From positions 241,676 to 305,675 of the forward strand of contig LLEY01000071.1 in NCBI GenBank assembly GCA_001414485.1: a DNA stretch of 64,000 nucleotides, in the 5' to 3' direction. Source of the DNA: Calycina herbarum. Taxonomy: Eukaryota > Ascomycota > Leotiomycetes > Helotiales > Pezizellaceae. Each line of letters begins with the position of its first letter. Position 1 is the first letter of the stretch. Below are positions 36,480 through 48,888 of the stretch, in pieces. The translations under genes were made by a program, and so were the position numbers. The notes beneath the pieces were generated by a model, which was not told the DNA's origin, did not search any database, and saw only the letters and a list, made by a program, of their open reading frames with translations.

Positions 36480-36720
36480 GTACTTTTGGGCGTGGTCCAT
36501 GTTGGAAATCGAAGAGCGGAGGTCTCTGAGTCTGGGAGGGGTTTCCATATCCTTTTGTAAATTGGACTGAATTCCACTTTTGCTTTTCAATAAATATAGC
36601 AGACGAAGTGCGATACTGGTGGCATGGCCTGGTAAAAATCAATCTAAAATAAGCGAGGCGCAATTACCCTGACGAATTCCTTTCAAGCTGGGAGTATGTC
36701 AGTAGAAGCAGCGTGAGAAA

Positions 36721-37595
36721 TGATTAGATTAGATTAGATTAATGGCCATTAATCTAATCTAGTCAATGATTTTTAGGTGTTAATCATTAATCAGATTAAT
36801 CAAAAGTCATTAATCTGATTAATAATTGATTAATTGATTAATATAGCACGTGATCGGGCAGGGTGTATAGGAGGCCGGACCGAGCCTCGGAGTGGCGTTC
36901 CAGGGCTGCTGGGAGCTTAAGCGAGATCTCCTAAGTACTCTTTACTATATAACTTCTTTAAATATAGCCTTGATAAATTAGCTATTGATTATATAATAAT
37001 AAATATAAGTTCTTACTGTAGTTAAGTACTTATCTTTTATTAATAATAAGCTTTATAAGTAGCTACTTCAGCTCTTAGTAAGAGACTCTTTAGTTAAGTA
37101 GCTTTAATTATCTTGAAATAATATGATAAACTCTCTAAATATAACAGTCCCAGTCTTATACGACCAGATCACGTGCGACCGTGTGACCAGGTACTACCGA
37201 GGTTCTACCGAGGACTCGCTTAGTATAGATAAATAGAGACAGAGCGTATTAACTCTTCTCTTCTCTCTTTAGTTTAGTTTTCCTTAATATAAGGTACTAT
37301 TCTACAAGCACTTCCTTTAGTACATTTGTAGAGGGCCGTTATACTAAAGAGACTTTTGAGATTATTAGTGGCTTAAAGAGCTAGGGCTTCTATGTAGAGG
37401 AAGAGATAGAAGAAGAAGAAGAGAAGGAAAAAGAGAAGAAGGAACCAGGTTATAAGAACAACTACTTTATTATTAATAACTATTATTATATTAATCAGAT
37501 TTAATCAGATTAATCTAAATTAATTAATCTAATCTAATCAAGGAACTTGTTAATCATTAATCAGATTAATAATTGATTAACTGATTAATTTGTGC
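36721..37595. mobile_element. AT-rich island bounded by GATTA-type repeats (decayed element)
   Basis: GATTAGATTAGATTAA at the left edge (from 36722) recurs inverted at 37523-37540. GTTAATCATTAATCAGATTA occurs in direct orientation near the left (about 36779) and right (about 37550) edges, each followed by an AATTGATTAA-type tract. The interior is extremely TA-rich at 36940-37150 and holds two copies of a GATCACGTG-type core (about 36846-36854 and 37166-37174). A purine-rich GAAGAAGAAG stretch lies at 37397-37445. No transposase or retroelement frame survives. Consistent with a RIP-degraded non-autonomous element. Confidence 0.5.
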
Positions 37596-39564
37596 TCACA
37601 ATGCAGTACAAGAACTAAAATCATCTGAAATAGGAAGCTGAAGTTAAACCTCTAGACCGTGTTCCCCACATGTTTTGCTCTGGGGGCCAACAATTAGCTT
37701 TTCAGCAGACTACCTTAAAATAGCCGGCCGCGAGCGATGCTAAGAAGGCGACGATGGGAGACGCCAGCTTGGCACTCAATATGGAACGTCATGGGGTCCT
37801 CAGCTACCGCCCTCAGAAAATTCTTTGGTTGTGGATCTTCTGTGGATACGGGATATCACTCATGTCAAAGTAATCAAGAGAAACACTTACCTTTTCAAAC
37901 CTCTGACTAAAAACCAACACATCCTTCGAATCAAACCACCTCACCTAAACAACAAAAGCCCACCCATACTCCATCACAATTAGAGTGACTGACCACATGT
38001 TTCAACCCAGCTCGTCTTCGGCAAACAAAAGACCAGATTCAAAGCTGCATCTTTTGTGACGAAGCCTCTCCGCCAGTCACCAGGCTGTATTAAAAGAACA
38101 CCAACACTCGCCAAGAAATCTAACCCACTCCAACACAACGAACTAGCCATTTCCTTCACCCAAGCAACAAGGCCCTCCAGGCAGTCTCAAAGTCCTAGTC
38201 GCCTGATCACCCCACCTCAACCCCCCGATGCCCCTACTAAACACCTTCCTTTGTTTTCCCAGCCGCTACCAACAAAGCGCATCACGCATACCAAAACCCA
38301 AGATCATTCCACCCCAACCTTGCGCACTCATCACCCTTAACAAAACCTTATCCACTACACTCCCCATCCATCAACAACCCTTTCCCTTTCCCCTTCCCCC
38401 CATATTTTCAAACCAGGCAAACAAATCTTTCCCCTTCGACAGCAACGAAAAATGCGAAAGGGGCTCTCCATTCAAACTCTATAAATTCAGGTTAGAGTGA
38501 ATAGTAAGTCAAGCTCAAAAGACCAAGACGACGAGTAAAGCGAAATGAAAAAGGGTGTTCGCTTTATAATTCGGGTTGTACCCATCTTGCCTATGCCTGT
38601 GATCTATCTGCCTGTGAAGTGACTGGAGTCGCAGAGCCTTACATTTGTCTCTCTCTGATCAACGGAATGGATCGTGAGAGGCAAGCAAGCTACTATCTTG
38701 ATATTGGCCCTAACCCCAAAAATTCAAAGCCAGCTCCACGTCACATCTGACAATCATAAAACATCAAACCGCAAAGTTCAAGGGGGAAAATATCTCATTT
38801 CTATTGGTATATAGCACCACTATCTGCCATTCAACCACCCTCTCCTCTCAAGCCCCTCGTCTCTCCTCCTCCTTTCTCTTCAGCCACATTTCCTCCTATC
38901 TCTGCATCCGAATCATGCAAAATAAAGAAGTAGCATCATCAAATAAATGGCTCCGGAACCTCCTTAATCCCCCTTTCATATCTTCTATGAATCATCCTAT
39001 CCATCCTCATCCACAAAATCCGAAGCTCATTAACGAGTGCTCCCTCTCCATTGAAAAAATTTCCGCCAAATAGAAAGAAAGGTAAAAAGAGTTTGGGGGA
39101 AAGCTCGCCATCATTCGTTAGGTGTTACACAAAAAATTAGCTCAGTCGCGCTGTGAGCAAGAAGAAAAAAAGTAAAGGTGCTCCATCGCCAAATTTCCGC
39201 GATAAAGAGGTGGTATCTCGCTCGTAAACAAAAGAAAAAGAACCAACAGCAACAACAAAAGGCCAAATCAAGGGCATCAAACGACGAGAACGAAAACAAA
39301 CATGAATACAGGGCCCATCGAATCCAAAGAACGCATGCTTTCGTCAAATATTCCGCCTGATGCCGCCCGCCCCCAAATTCACCACCACCACCATGTAGGT
39401 ATAGTCTCGTGTAGAATTATGTGCTAAGAAGGGGAATTAGAAAAAGAAATGGGGGGAATCAAAAAATCAAATCGCGCAAGAGACATATGTGCAATAGGAC
39501 TAGATTGTGCCGTGTCCGTGGAAGGGCGGAAGATGCGGAGGCAAAGTGTAGTGGAAGAAGAAGC
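37596..39564. other. Intergenic, no convincing gene
   Basis: About 2 kb with Pro/Thr-rich or Ser-rich open frames of biased composition (38056-38500, 38804-39073), no motifs, and no splice-supported extension. Probably includes the 3' UTR of the kinesin gene at its right end. Confidence 0.45.
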
Positions 39565-42500
39565 TTAAAAGCAGTTTAGACTTCCCTTCTTCTTGCTCTT
39601 CTTGCTGATGGCGTTCATTCGCTCTTCCAATTGGGCTCGAGCGACCTCGGCAGCTTGTCTCTTCTTTCGCTCTTCTTCGACCTGAAGCATGCTCCAGCGG
39701 TTCTCCTTTTCGTTGTCGGCATTCTTCGCCTTCTCGTGGGCCTCCTTCAACTCGCCTTCAAGTTCGTTTGCACGTCTGCGCCATGCGTCACAATCAGATT
39801 TAACCTTGTTGCTTTGTCTCTCCAAGTCGGTAAGGGCCTCCTCAAGAGTGGTGGTGAGTTGCTTCTCGGCGAACAGGTGCTTCTCAATTGTTCGAATTCG
39901 AGCTTCTTGATCCTCTTGGATTTGAGAAAGAGCGAGGTCTTTGCTGTTTGGTCGATTACCTTGAGTGGGTGTTTGTGGAACCTGACCATTCAAACTTCCT
40001 GGAAGAGGGGGCAGTGGAATGGCCGGTGGTGGTGATGGTAAGGATGCAACCGATGCGGACTTTTTGAGGCCGGGACCAGAGATGGAGTTGGAACGATTAG
40101 GACCACTAGCGGGTTCCATTCCAAGATCTCCAAATTTGGCCTGAGACATATTAGCACATGTACGTTTTTACAATTTGAAAGCGAAAACTTACCTGAAGAG
40201 AGGCATATTCCTCTTTGATAGCCTCAAGTTCTGTTTGAGCACGAGCAACGTTGGCATTTGCCTCGTCCAATTGAGCATTTCGCTCGGTCTGTAAAGTAGA
40301 AAGTCGGTTGTTGGCAATCTGGTGTTGATCGAAGTTGGACGCTAACTGTTCTTCAAGTTCATCCACCAGGCGTGAGTTCTTCTTGTTCTTAGTCTCCAAG
40401 TTGGTCATCTCCTTCTTCAAGGCCATGAGTTGTTCCGAAACAGTTGTGTGCTCTGCTCGTAATCTGGCCCCCTCATGAGTCTCAGCGAGTAAGCTAGCGA
40501 GCTCCGCCTTGACCGAGTCGAGCTCAGTTACCACTGACTCATTAAGATCAGAAAGCTCAGCAACATGTACCTTTAGCTTGGTGTTCTTCTTCTGCTCATC
40601 AGCTAGCGCCTTTTGGTCTGCCAACAAATCATCAATTCGTTCCTGCAATTTCTCGGTGCTGACATCCAAGCCAAGAGCAAAGGCGACCTGAGTGGCAATC
40701 TTTGTGAGATCATCGCGAGCTTCAGCAAGCTCATTCTGCATGGTTTCTATTGTCTCTTGGTGCTTCGATGAAAGTTGCAGGAAGCGTTCGTGGTGCTCTG
40801 CTTCAATTCTAGCTCTCATTGTTTGAATCTCCTCAGCGTGATTGGCTTGTAAAAGATTAAGACCATCTTGATGAGTCTTGACAACCATTTCATGATCGCT
40901 GATCTGCTTCTCAAGATTAGCTAGGAGGGCCTGGTGTTCCTCGTTGGCTGCGTGTGCCATATCTCTAGACTTGGTTGCCTCCTCGAGTTGGGTGCGGCTT
41001 GCAGAATGTGAATTCTCAAGCTCAGCAACGCGAGCGGAGTGTGTGGCCAAAGAAGTCTTGTGCTCATCAATTTCCTTTTGAAGATTGCTAACAAAGTCAT
41101 CTTGGTTACCAGCCACCTGCTTCTGTTGATGATGGTCATCCTTTACAGTGGAAATTTGGCGTTCGAGGTCGGCGACAGTTGCCAACAACTGCTTCTCGGA
41201 GGTCTCCATTGATGCGAGGGCAGCTTTGTGTCTCCCCTCCCAGTTGGAAAGTTCTGCCTCGAGTTCGGAAATCTTTTTGTCTTGCGCCTCTTTGAAAGCA
41301 CCTTGCTCCTCTGACACAGGTTTATCCATGGATGCGAGGGCAGTTTTGTGTTTGCCCTCCCAGTTGGAAAGTTCTGCCTCAAGCTCGGCAATCTTGTTGT
41401 CTTGGGCCTCCTTGAGGGCACCTTGCTCATCTTCCACAGACTTGTCCATATCCACAGCTTTGGAATGAGAGTCGATAGAAACTCGGAGTGATTCCATCTC
41501 ATCTTGCAACTCCTTCTCTCGGGCGGCATGCTGTTCCTGGAGGACTCGCATTTGATTCTCGCTTTGCAATACCTGGTCACGCATGGTAGAAACCACTGAC
41601 ATGTCCATGGGTGAGGATTTCATGCTAGACCGCTCGCGGGTTAGACCAGAGATGATAGCCATCTTTGACTCCATCTCTTTCCTAACCGCCGTAATGTCGG
41701 CTTCCAGTTCCTGTACACGCTCAGACCGGGAGTGAAGCTCGTGCATTGCAGTGTTGAGATTGAGCTCGAAATTTGCCATGACATCTGGGCTTTCTTCGAA
41801 GTTTTCTGTAGCAATATTTCGAAGGGAAGCGAATGCACGATGGGCCTTGTCGATAATCATGACGTTCTGAGATGATTTGCGACGGATGACAGGTGTTGTT
41901 GCGCGTGGAGAGTTACTCTCATTTGCCTTTGCCTTGGAAAGGTCCGTTCTAAGCTCCTCTACTAAATCAAGGGCTTCCAAATGCTCTTCCTCCAATTGGG
42001 CATACTTCTCTACTAATTTTGTCTGAGCCTGCTCCGTCTCCAAAGCAAGGGCTCTTAGGCTATCGAGTTCCGCCGCAATTGTCTCGTCATTGTTGATATC
42101 CTTGTTCAACTCTTCCGATTCGGATTTATTGTTTGTGGTTTCGGTGTAAGGCATCTCCGTCGATGTATTGGGCAATTCCCCAGCCGAGGACAATTCCGAT
42201 GAGAGTGATCGCGAGGATGAAAATTGTCCTCCTTCCTTTAGCTCGTCCACCCTCGCGTCGGGTAAAAAAGAATTAGGTCTCATCTGTGTTGGGGATGATA
42301 AGGATAGTATTGAATCGCGGTTGTTATGAGCTGGGTGACGCTTCTCATCGAACTCGTCTTGAAGATCTGCTAGGGCACGAAGAGCCTCGTCATACTTGGC
42401 ACGAAGGACTTGAATTTCGTCGACGGTGGTTTCGTGTTCTACCTTGAGGTCAAACAATTCCTGAGTAACATTTTCTAGTTTGTCTTCGACGAACTTGGAT

Positions 42501-45073
42501 TGCGCTGGGCTTTGAGGAGGATGTTCGTTGTCTTTGATGCCTTCCTGATCGAGTTCTGTTGACAACTTGGACTCGATGGATTCGCCATTATCTACCGGAC
42601 CCTCAGCAGCGGTTCGTTCAGTCGACTCACCATGGATGTCATCTTCTTCTAGAATAACATCCTTATGGCTCGGTCGACTGGCGAGACTTTGTTGCCGGGA
42701 GTGTTCAGGGGAGTTGCGTTTGCTGTTGCCGTTGACAAGTTTAGTATCCGGCTCGGTGACTTTGCCATCTTGTTGAATGTGATCCAGCTCGTACAATAAG
42801 TTGTCCAATTTACCCAGACTGCGTTGACGCTCGACAACATGCTCCAATCGGTCAATTTCACGTTGCATCAGCTCTGCATCTTGATCCGCTTCGGCCAGTC
42901 GCTCCTCCAAAGTCGAGATGTAATCTTCGCAGCTGGCTTCATTCTCTCGAACACGAGCGATTTCTTTTCGGAGTTCCATTATGATGGTAGAGTTCTTCTC
43001 CTCGCCGGAGGTATGGCCGTCCAATTTTGTTTCCAGATCATGAAGATAATTTTCAGTGCTGGCCTCACGGTCGATCAATTTCTGTAGTCGTGCTTGCAAC
43101 TGAACGTTGACGGTTTCTACATAGGCGATCTTGGTTTCCTTTTCGAGAAGAACGGTTTCTGTGTTGGATAACGAGCCCCTTGTGCTGGACAGGGATTGCT
43201 CCAAACTTTGAATGGTTTTTTCGTACTCCAACACGACTTGTTCCACGGCTTCGGCAAAAGAATTAGATCGTTTCAGTCGCTCCGTTGCGCTGTCACCCAG
43301 GGTATCCTCGAAATTTTGGTTGTCAGCAATCTCACCATCACGAGCTTTGGCCATCTCAGAAATGAGCTTTGCATGCCGCTGACTTAGAGTAGTGTAGTTC
43401 TCTTGAGTGTCTAGAAGCTGATTTTGGAGCTCCATTTCGCGCTCATTTTGTCGCTCAGGTCTCTCACTAGTGGCGGCTGGGCGTCGATCTCCTGAGCGCT
43501 CGGTACTTCGGATTTGCTCACGCAAAAAGGCAACTTCGGCCTTTAAACGATCAATTAGGGCCTGCTTGTCCCCATCATTGTCCGACACCTGCTGGATGCG
43601 CGGTTTGCTCTGAATTGCCCGAGCACGTTGTGCATATTGCACCGTATTTAAAGTTTCGCTCAGATGAAATTCCGCAGGAGTAACACAAGCAATCATGTAC
43701 GTGATCGCATTGCCACCAAGAGAATCTTGTAGTAGTCGAGTGAGCTTGGAGTCTCGGTAGGATACGTGAGAGCCTGCTTGACGAGATGAAAGTTGGGAGA
43801 TGACCTTTCCTAGACTGGCAAGGCCAGCATTAATGGAAATCCCTTCTTTGGCTCGATCCCCCATGGCACCTGTGTTCTTCAATCTCTCACTACCGGCCAA
43901 ATCTACAAAATGGAGCTTGCTGTCGATTGTGACCATGGTGTCTCCGCCCGTCATGGCTTCCAAAGGTACGGAAAATCGCTTCTCGGCCCCCGATGTTTGT
44001 GATTTGCTCTTCCGTTGTACGAGATTTAAGCTGAATACAGCGTGTGATCGGGACGACTTGGCGTTGATGGCGGTGGCGTCCGTCTGTCGAATGGTAGATC
44101 CGAAATTCAGGGCGTTCATCAGATCTTCCACCGAATGGATCTCAACCTCGTGCAACCCCGTCAAAAGGATGTGACCCTTTACATCTTCCCGAATAATAAC
44201 TTGTCCTCTCTCGCCTAGAGGGGTGTGTTCTGGAAGTAACAAATCTCGCAATTGTTCATTGTAGATCTCGACGTAGGTGGCTTTCAGGGTCCAATTCTTT
44301 TCTATCGGTTTGGGCACATTCGCGGCAGCGTTCATGGAATATCTTATGGGAGTTCGTATTCCAGAGTTTCGATTACTAGTTGGGGATCGACCACCATCCA
44401 GCTTTTCGAAGAGCACCAAGCCCGCACGTGGGATCACACCTAGCGCCAGAGTGCTGTTAGCCCCCTATTCTTGGACTGTATACCTTCCATAATAACGGAC
44501 TGGGAATTTTGGGGTCCCATATATTTCACTTACCCATCACGTCCAGATTTGCTTGCTCCCCGGGACCAGATGTTCCCATTGTATACGATTTTCCGGCGCC
44601 AGACTGGCCATATGCCAGCATCGATACATTGTAACCTTGCACAAATGAATTTGTACTCTCTACCAAATAATCCCAGATTCCCTCTTGGTCGACATCCTCA
44701 CCAAAAACACGATCGAACACAAATAGCTTCCGTCCTTGTGGTGAATCAATTGACAAACTTGTGGGTGAGGTTACCTGGACCATGGATCGCTGGAATCTTT
44801 GCGGGATGAGGTCAAATCCGGGATCTGTGGACTTGAGTGGTGGTCGTACACGAACAACTGGGATTCCATAGTTAGAGATCTGTGGTCCAGATGTCAGAGA
44901 CCGGGGCTGAACCTACCAACTTTGACAGACGTCCTGCCATCCTCGTCGGATGCTCGACTTCCTCCAGCTTTACTTGTCATGCTCATGCGACTATTTGTTC
45001 TTGGGGGGCGCATCATTGCGCTCAACGGCCGTGTAGGAATGCCCGCAGGCGATTCTGGCGGAGAGCTGGCCAT
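39565..45073 (-). CDS. Kinesin motor protein, kinesin-4-like, long coiled coil
   Basis: Plus-end-type N-terminal kinesin. Exons: 44917-45073, 44534-44857, 40193-44439 and 39565-40140, with introns of 59, 94 and 52 nt. The total is 5,304 nt, a 1,767-residue protein. The start is the ATG at 45071-45073 (MASSPPESPAG). Motor signatures: VVRVRPPL, P-loop GQSGAGKSYTMG, VEIYNEQLRDLL, switch I INAKSSRSHAVFSL, switch II FVDLAGSERLKNTGA, YRDSKLTRLLQDSLGGN, and the neck YAQRARAIQSKP. The rest is almost continuous coiled coil with acidic linkers, including an exact 120-bp tandem duplication near 41211-41437. The tail has a Pro-rich patch (PPPAIPLPPLPGS) and ends KKKGSLNCF. Family placement in kinesin-4 is by motor resemblance and overall layout. 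Confidence 0.93.
41211..41437 (-). repeat. 120-bp in-frame tandem duplication in the kinesin stalk
   Basis: Two consecutive 40-residue coiled-coil units, both containing ELEAELSNWEG and ALASM, encoded at 41211-41330 and from 41331. The shared landmark GATGCGAGGGCAG starts at exactly 41211 and 41331. Only a few residues differ, so the duplication is recent or homogenised. Confidence 0.85.
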
Positions 45074-48000
45074 CGCTCTGTCGTAACCGTCGTTGCGACA
45101 AAATGTGTTGGACGGAGGTGATATTCGGAGTAGTTGTTTCGATTTTGCGGCGCGGATGCTGGTAGTAACGGGTGAGGAGAAGTTACTCGACCGTGGTCAT
45201 TCGTGCTCGATTCCACGGGGGTCGAGGAGAATTGTAAGAGTTGAGGGAGGCCGGATATGTTTTTTTCAATAATTTGGGCTAGGCGGTGTCTTACGCGTCG
45301 GGGGGTCGACGGGCGTTGATTTGTTGTAATGGCGTGTTGACGGGAGCGCGAACAGTGCTCTGCCGTATGGTTGCCGTGGGTAGTGAGACCTGGTGTAATG
45401 GATCCTCCTACACCTGCTTGCTGGGCAAAGGTGAAGCAGGTTCGCGGGTGAGAGGGAGGAAGGGGGCGTGGTGTTTTCACAAAAGAAGTGAAGTATAGGA
45501 GTGTCCCAGGAAAAAGGAGAGAAGTGGAAGCTTAGATGGGCACGGAGAATATTGACCTGGGCAACCGAGTGCTGGATGCTGTGAGTGGTCCAGAAGCCCC
45601 AGGCACACCAGGGGAGATCCACTCTTTGAAGCCGCGCGAACCAGGAAGGGAAGGCCCCTGAGTGTGATTTTTGGCCTTCAAATTTGTTGATGCGTGCTGA
45701 TCTTTTATTGGAAAACAACCAGCCAGCTCGTCTACGAAAATGAGATTGATTTCTACACTCCCTCCTAAAGAAGCACTTTCTCACGACTTCTAGGTTGCTA
45801 GTCTAGTGTACGTAGGAGACACAGCATGCTGCAGCGAGAGAAACGGTCCAGACTAGGGACGTCTCTCTACAGCATCAATGACAATTCCTTCTGTTGCTCT
45901 GCATTGCTTCGACCAACAGGCCCCAATTATTAGTAATTAATAAGTTGCCCCTTCAATCACCTTCAGGGTTCCTCTGCGCTGCGCAGGTCCAAGCGGAGAA
46001 GGAGATGGCCTCGCTTCAGACGAAGAACAAAAAGACTTCGCTCGCCTCAACCCAGCACCCTTCCTGCATCTCGACGGGGTCTATTTAGTCTGTTTGGTCT
46101 GTTTGCACCTGGCGGTCTCCGGGCGAGGGGGCAAAAAGCAAGGGACTGTTCAATCTCGTTACCTCCCCTTATCTAAATTCAGCTTCATCGAATCATTTCT
46201 ATCAGCATCCTGGCTTTCAAGACCTTAACACATTTCAGCAGTTCATATACCGGTGAAATCCTTCACCGTGATGCTGTGTCTTCTGCAGTAAACTCACGCA
46301 AGTTGCTGCTCTTCTGGGATAGCTGCTTGACAAAGCAGGTACTTGCAGCACCATGTGTTCTACAAACTAATGCAACAACGGCGGTGGCTCAGTGGCTGCC
46401 ACCTGGCTACGATACTGTACCACCACAAGTACACTGTAAGTGAGACGGATCTCCCTCAAGCTCAATATCGATAGGGACATCTAACCCCTCTCTTTCTTCC
46501 CCGCATCTCCTTCAAGAGGGTTGAATGATAACAGCCGTCATCCAAAGGATCAAACTCTCTTTAACGGCTCATGTTGATGAAAATCGAGCATCAACCATGG
46601 ACGACTTCATCTTTTATTTCGTCTACCTGCGTCAAATTTGCTGGTGTGTGCTTTAGCGACCCCTTTTCTCAACCCCTATTTTTAACTTTCTGGCGGAGAA
46701 ATTCCAGCTTCCACGACTAAAAACTTAAAAAGAGAGTCTAGGGAAATTACCAATCCAAAATAAGATATATATTCTTAGCTGGGACTTCAAGCGTTTTTTG
46801 ATTGTTATACTTCTTGAAGGAATTGACAACTCGACAATTCAGCCAGGCTCAACCTTCACAGCGAGTCAGTGTCTCCCACCTATTCTTCGAGACGACATCA
46901 TCGAAGTGACACGTCCAAGGCCTTTCAGGAGTCATCCTTCGTCCTTTCTTTCCTCAAAGTATAACAGACTCAACGGTCAGAAATCAACAAACATCAAGAC
47001 TTCAAGCGCCTCCCCAACTCGTCATCCCGCGGTACGAGTTGGCTGCAGACGTACGGACTTCGGACCAGAACATCCTTTCCTTTCAGGGCTTCACCGGCGC
47101 GTGGCTAACCAAACACTCCTTTCCCGCCACTCTGGCTTTGGAAAGTTACTTCGAATAATTTGACATGTCGAAAGATGTCTCGAGTTTCAGCCTATGGCGC
47201 GGATCTTTCGCCATTATTTCATAATTTCTTTTGCGCCCCGAACTTTGGAACTTCGCAAGCTAAATCGAATTCAGCGACGCCGTAGGCTTCTCCTGAATCA
47301 CCAACCAAAGCTAGATTCTTTCGGGAGCTTTCTCTCCACCAATCTGCATTTCGGGAGTTGCTAGTGCTTTCTTTTTTTCCCGACCGATGCTGCAAGTTTC
47401 CTTCGCCGTCCACGTGCTCAGGATGTCACGATATCAAGTGCATATCAACTCTCCGAAGTGCATTTAGGACGCACGTCAAATACCACCCTTCACGAAGTTG
47501 AAAGGAACCGAAAACCCCAGATCAACCAATACCGCTCATCTTCATTTTCGTCCTTCTTCTTGACCGGCCCACGCGGTGAACCTCAGCGCACTCCGTATCA
47601 AAGCAGTCAGCATGGACTTGCTTGCAGCTCTTGCCCGCGACCAGGAGAGGAGGCGAGGCAGTCAAATCGCGTTGTGATCAAATGAAGTATCTGACCGCGA
47701 AGGATCAAGGTGGGGCGGCAGTCAAAACTCATCTTCAACTGCTTCGGGATGTGATCCCAAGTTCCCCAAGCTTTTTCCTCCTGCTGCAAGCAAATACCTT
47801 CGACTCGTCTCTCATTATCTTTCATTTCTATTTACGGGTCATCTTGATGTGGGTCTGGGCGAACGACGACCCCGCAAATAGGAAGTCGTTGGTCAATGGT
47901 TGTCGGAATTCTCCTCTCCAAAGTTTCAACTTTACTTCGAGGCCTCACTCCACCTTATTCGGACATCTCGCAGCTTGTTTTGGGTCACACATCAATCGTT

Positions 48001-48888
48001 CACCACTCACAGTTCGAGATTCGAGGATTGTCTGGAGTCGACTGGCCGGCTTTTGCCCATCCGGAAGGGTCTCCCTTCAATCGTACAGTACATGCATACC
48101 GGAATCTACAAGACCAATGCCGAAATGAAGTTTTATATTATGGTCTGTTGAGTTGCGCAACGAAACCCATCTTTTCAACGTCAAACTTACCATCATTGGC
48201 ATTTGTCTTTCGCCGCGGATAAATACAACGTCAAGTGACAGGTGCAAGTGCAAGAAGAAAAGAGAATGGCAAGATCCGAGCGTGCATGCAGATATACTTC
48301 GCACGGTCCCTTCCGGGCGTTGTTCCTTTGCTTCCTGATCACCAAAGCGTCGATCACAAATCCAAGATGTCCGCCTTCACCGTCCGAAGTTGCCAGAAAT
48401 GACGGAAACATCTCTTTTTAGAGACCGAGTTCTTTGGTCCACTGTGAGTGGGCTTGGTGGCTCTTTCCACGCCTTCCGGGCATTCTTCCGCGAGATACCA
48501 AGACCAAGACTCAAGTGTGTCTTGGCTTGGTTAGAGCGTTTATAGCGTTGATTTAATTATCTTCAACTGTCTTCATTTCGCGCCTTATGAGGCTTGATAT
48601 TTAGGAAAGATGAGTAAAACTTGTTTCTATTATTGCCATCTCAAGACTCAAAAATGTGTTGATTTTGCTTCGCCGCACGAGCTCCATCCCACTTCTGTCA
48701 AAATCCCCAACTCTCTTAAAATTGTAAGGCTTTCATCCTTCGTACCTGTATATCATTTCTAAGATATCACTATCCTCCCGCCTCGAGCCTCTTCCGCTGT
48801 CAATATTCGTAGTATATATCAGATATAAACTGGTAGTTTGCTACGTGTAGTCCAGTAACCATCCCCAAAACCCCATCACATCACAACA
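45074..48888. other. 3.8-kb intergenic region
   Basis: Divergent upstream space of the kinesin and the acyltransferase-like gene. Several overlapping frames (45022-45784, 46798-47163, 47622-48222) have no motif, and strands disagree over the same bases. Some may be leader sequence. Confidence 0.45.

Noticed and set aside
38056..38500. Pro/Thr-rich plus-strand frames
   Set aside because: Composition follows C/A-rich DNA, with no motif or intron support.
45022..45784. Frames overlapping and upstream of the kinesin start
   Set aside because: They are out of frame with the motor-domain exons, whose start at 45073 is well supported.
46388..46418. Small GGTGGC...GCCACC hairpin
   Set aside because: Isolated short stem with no T run, conserved context or repeat partners.
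47622..48222. Three overlapping plus-strand frames of 83-168 codons
   Set aside because: No frame shows domain features; none connects by plausible splicing to the 48889 gene.
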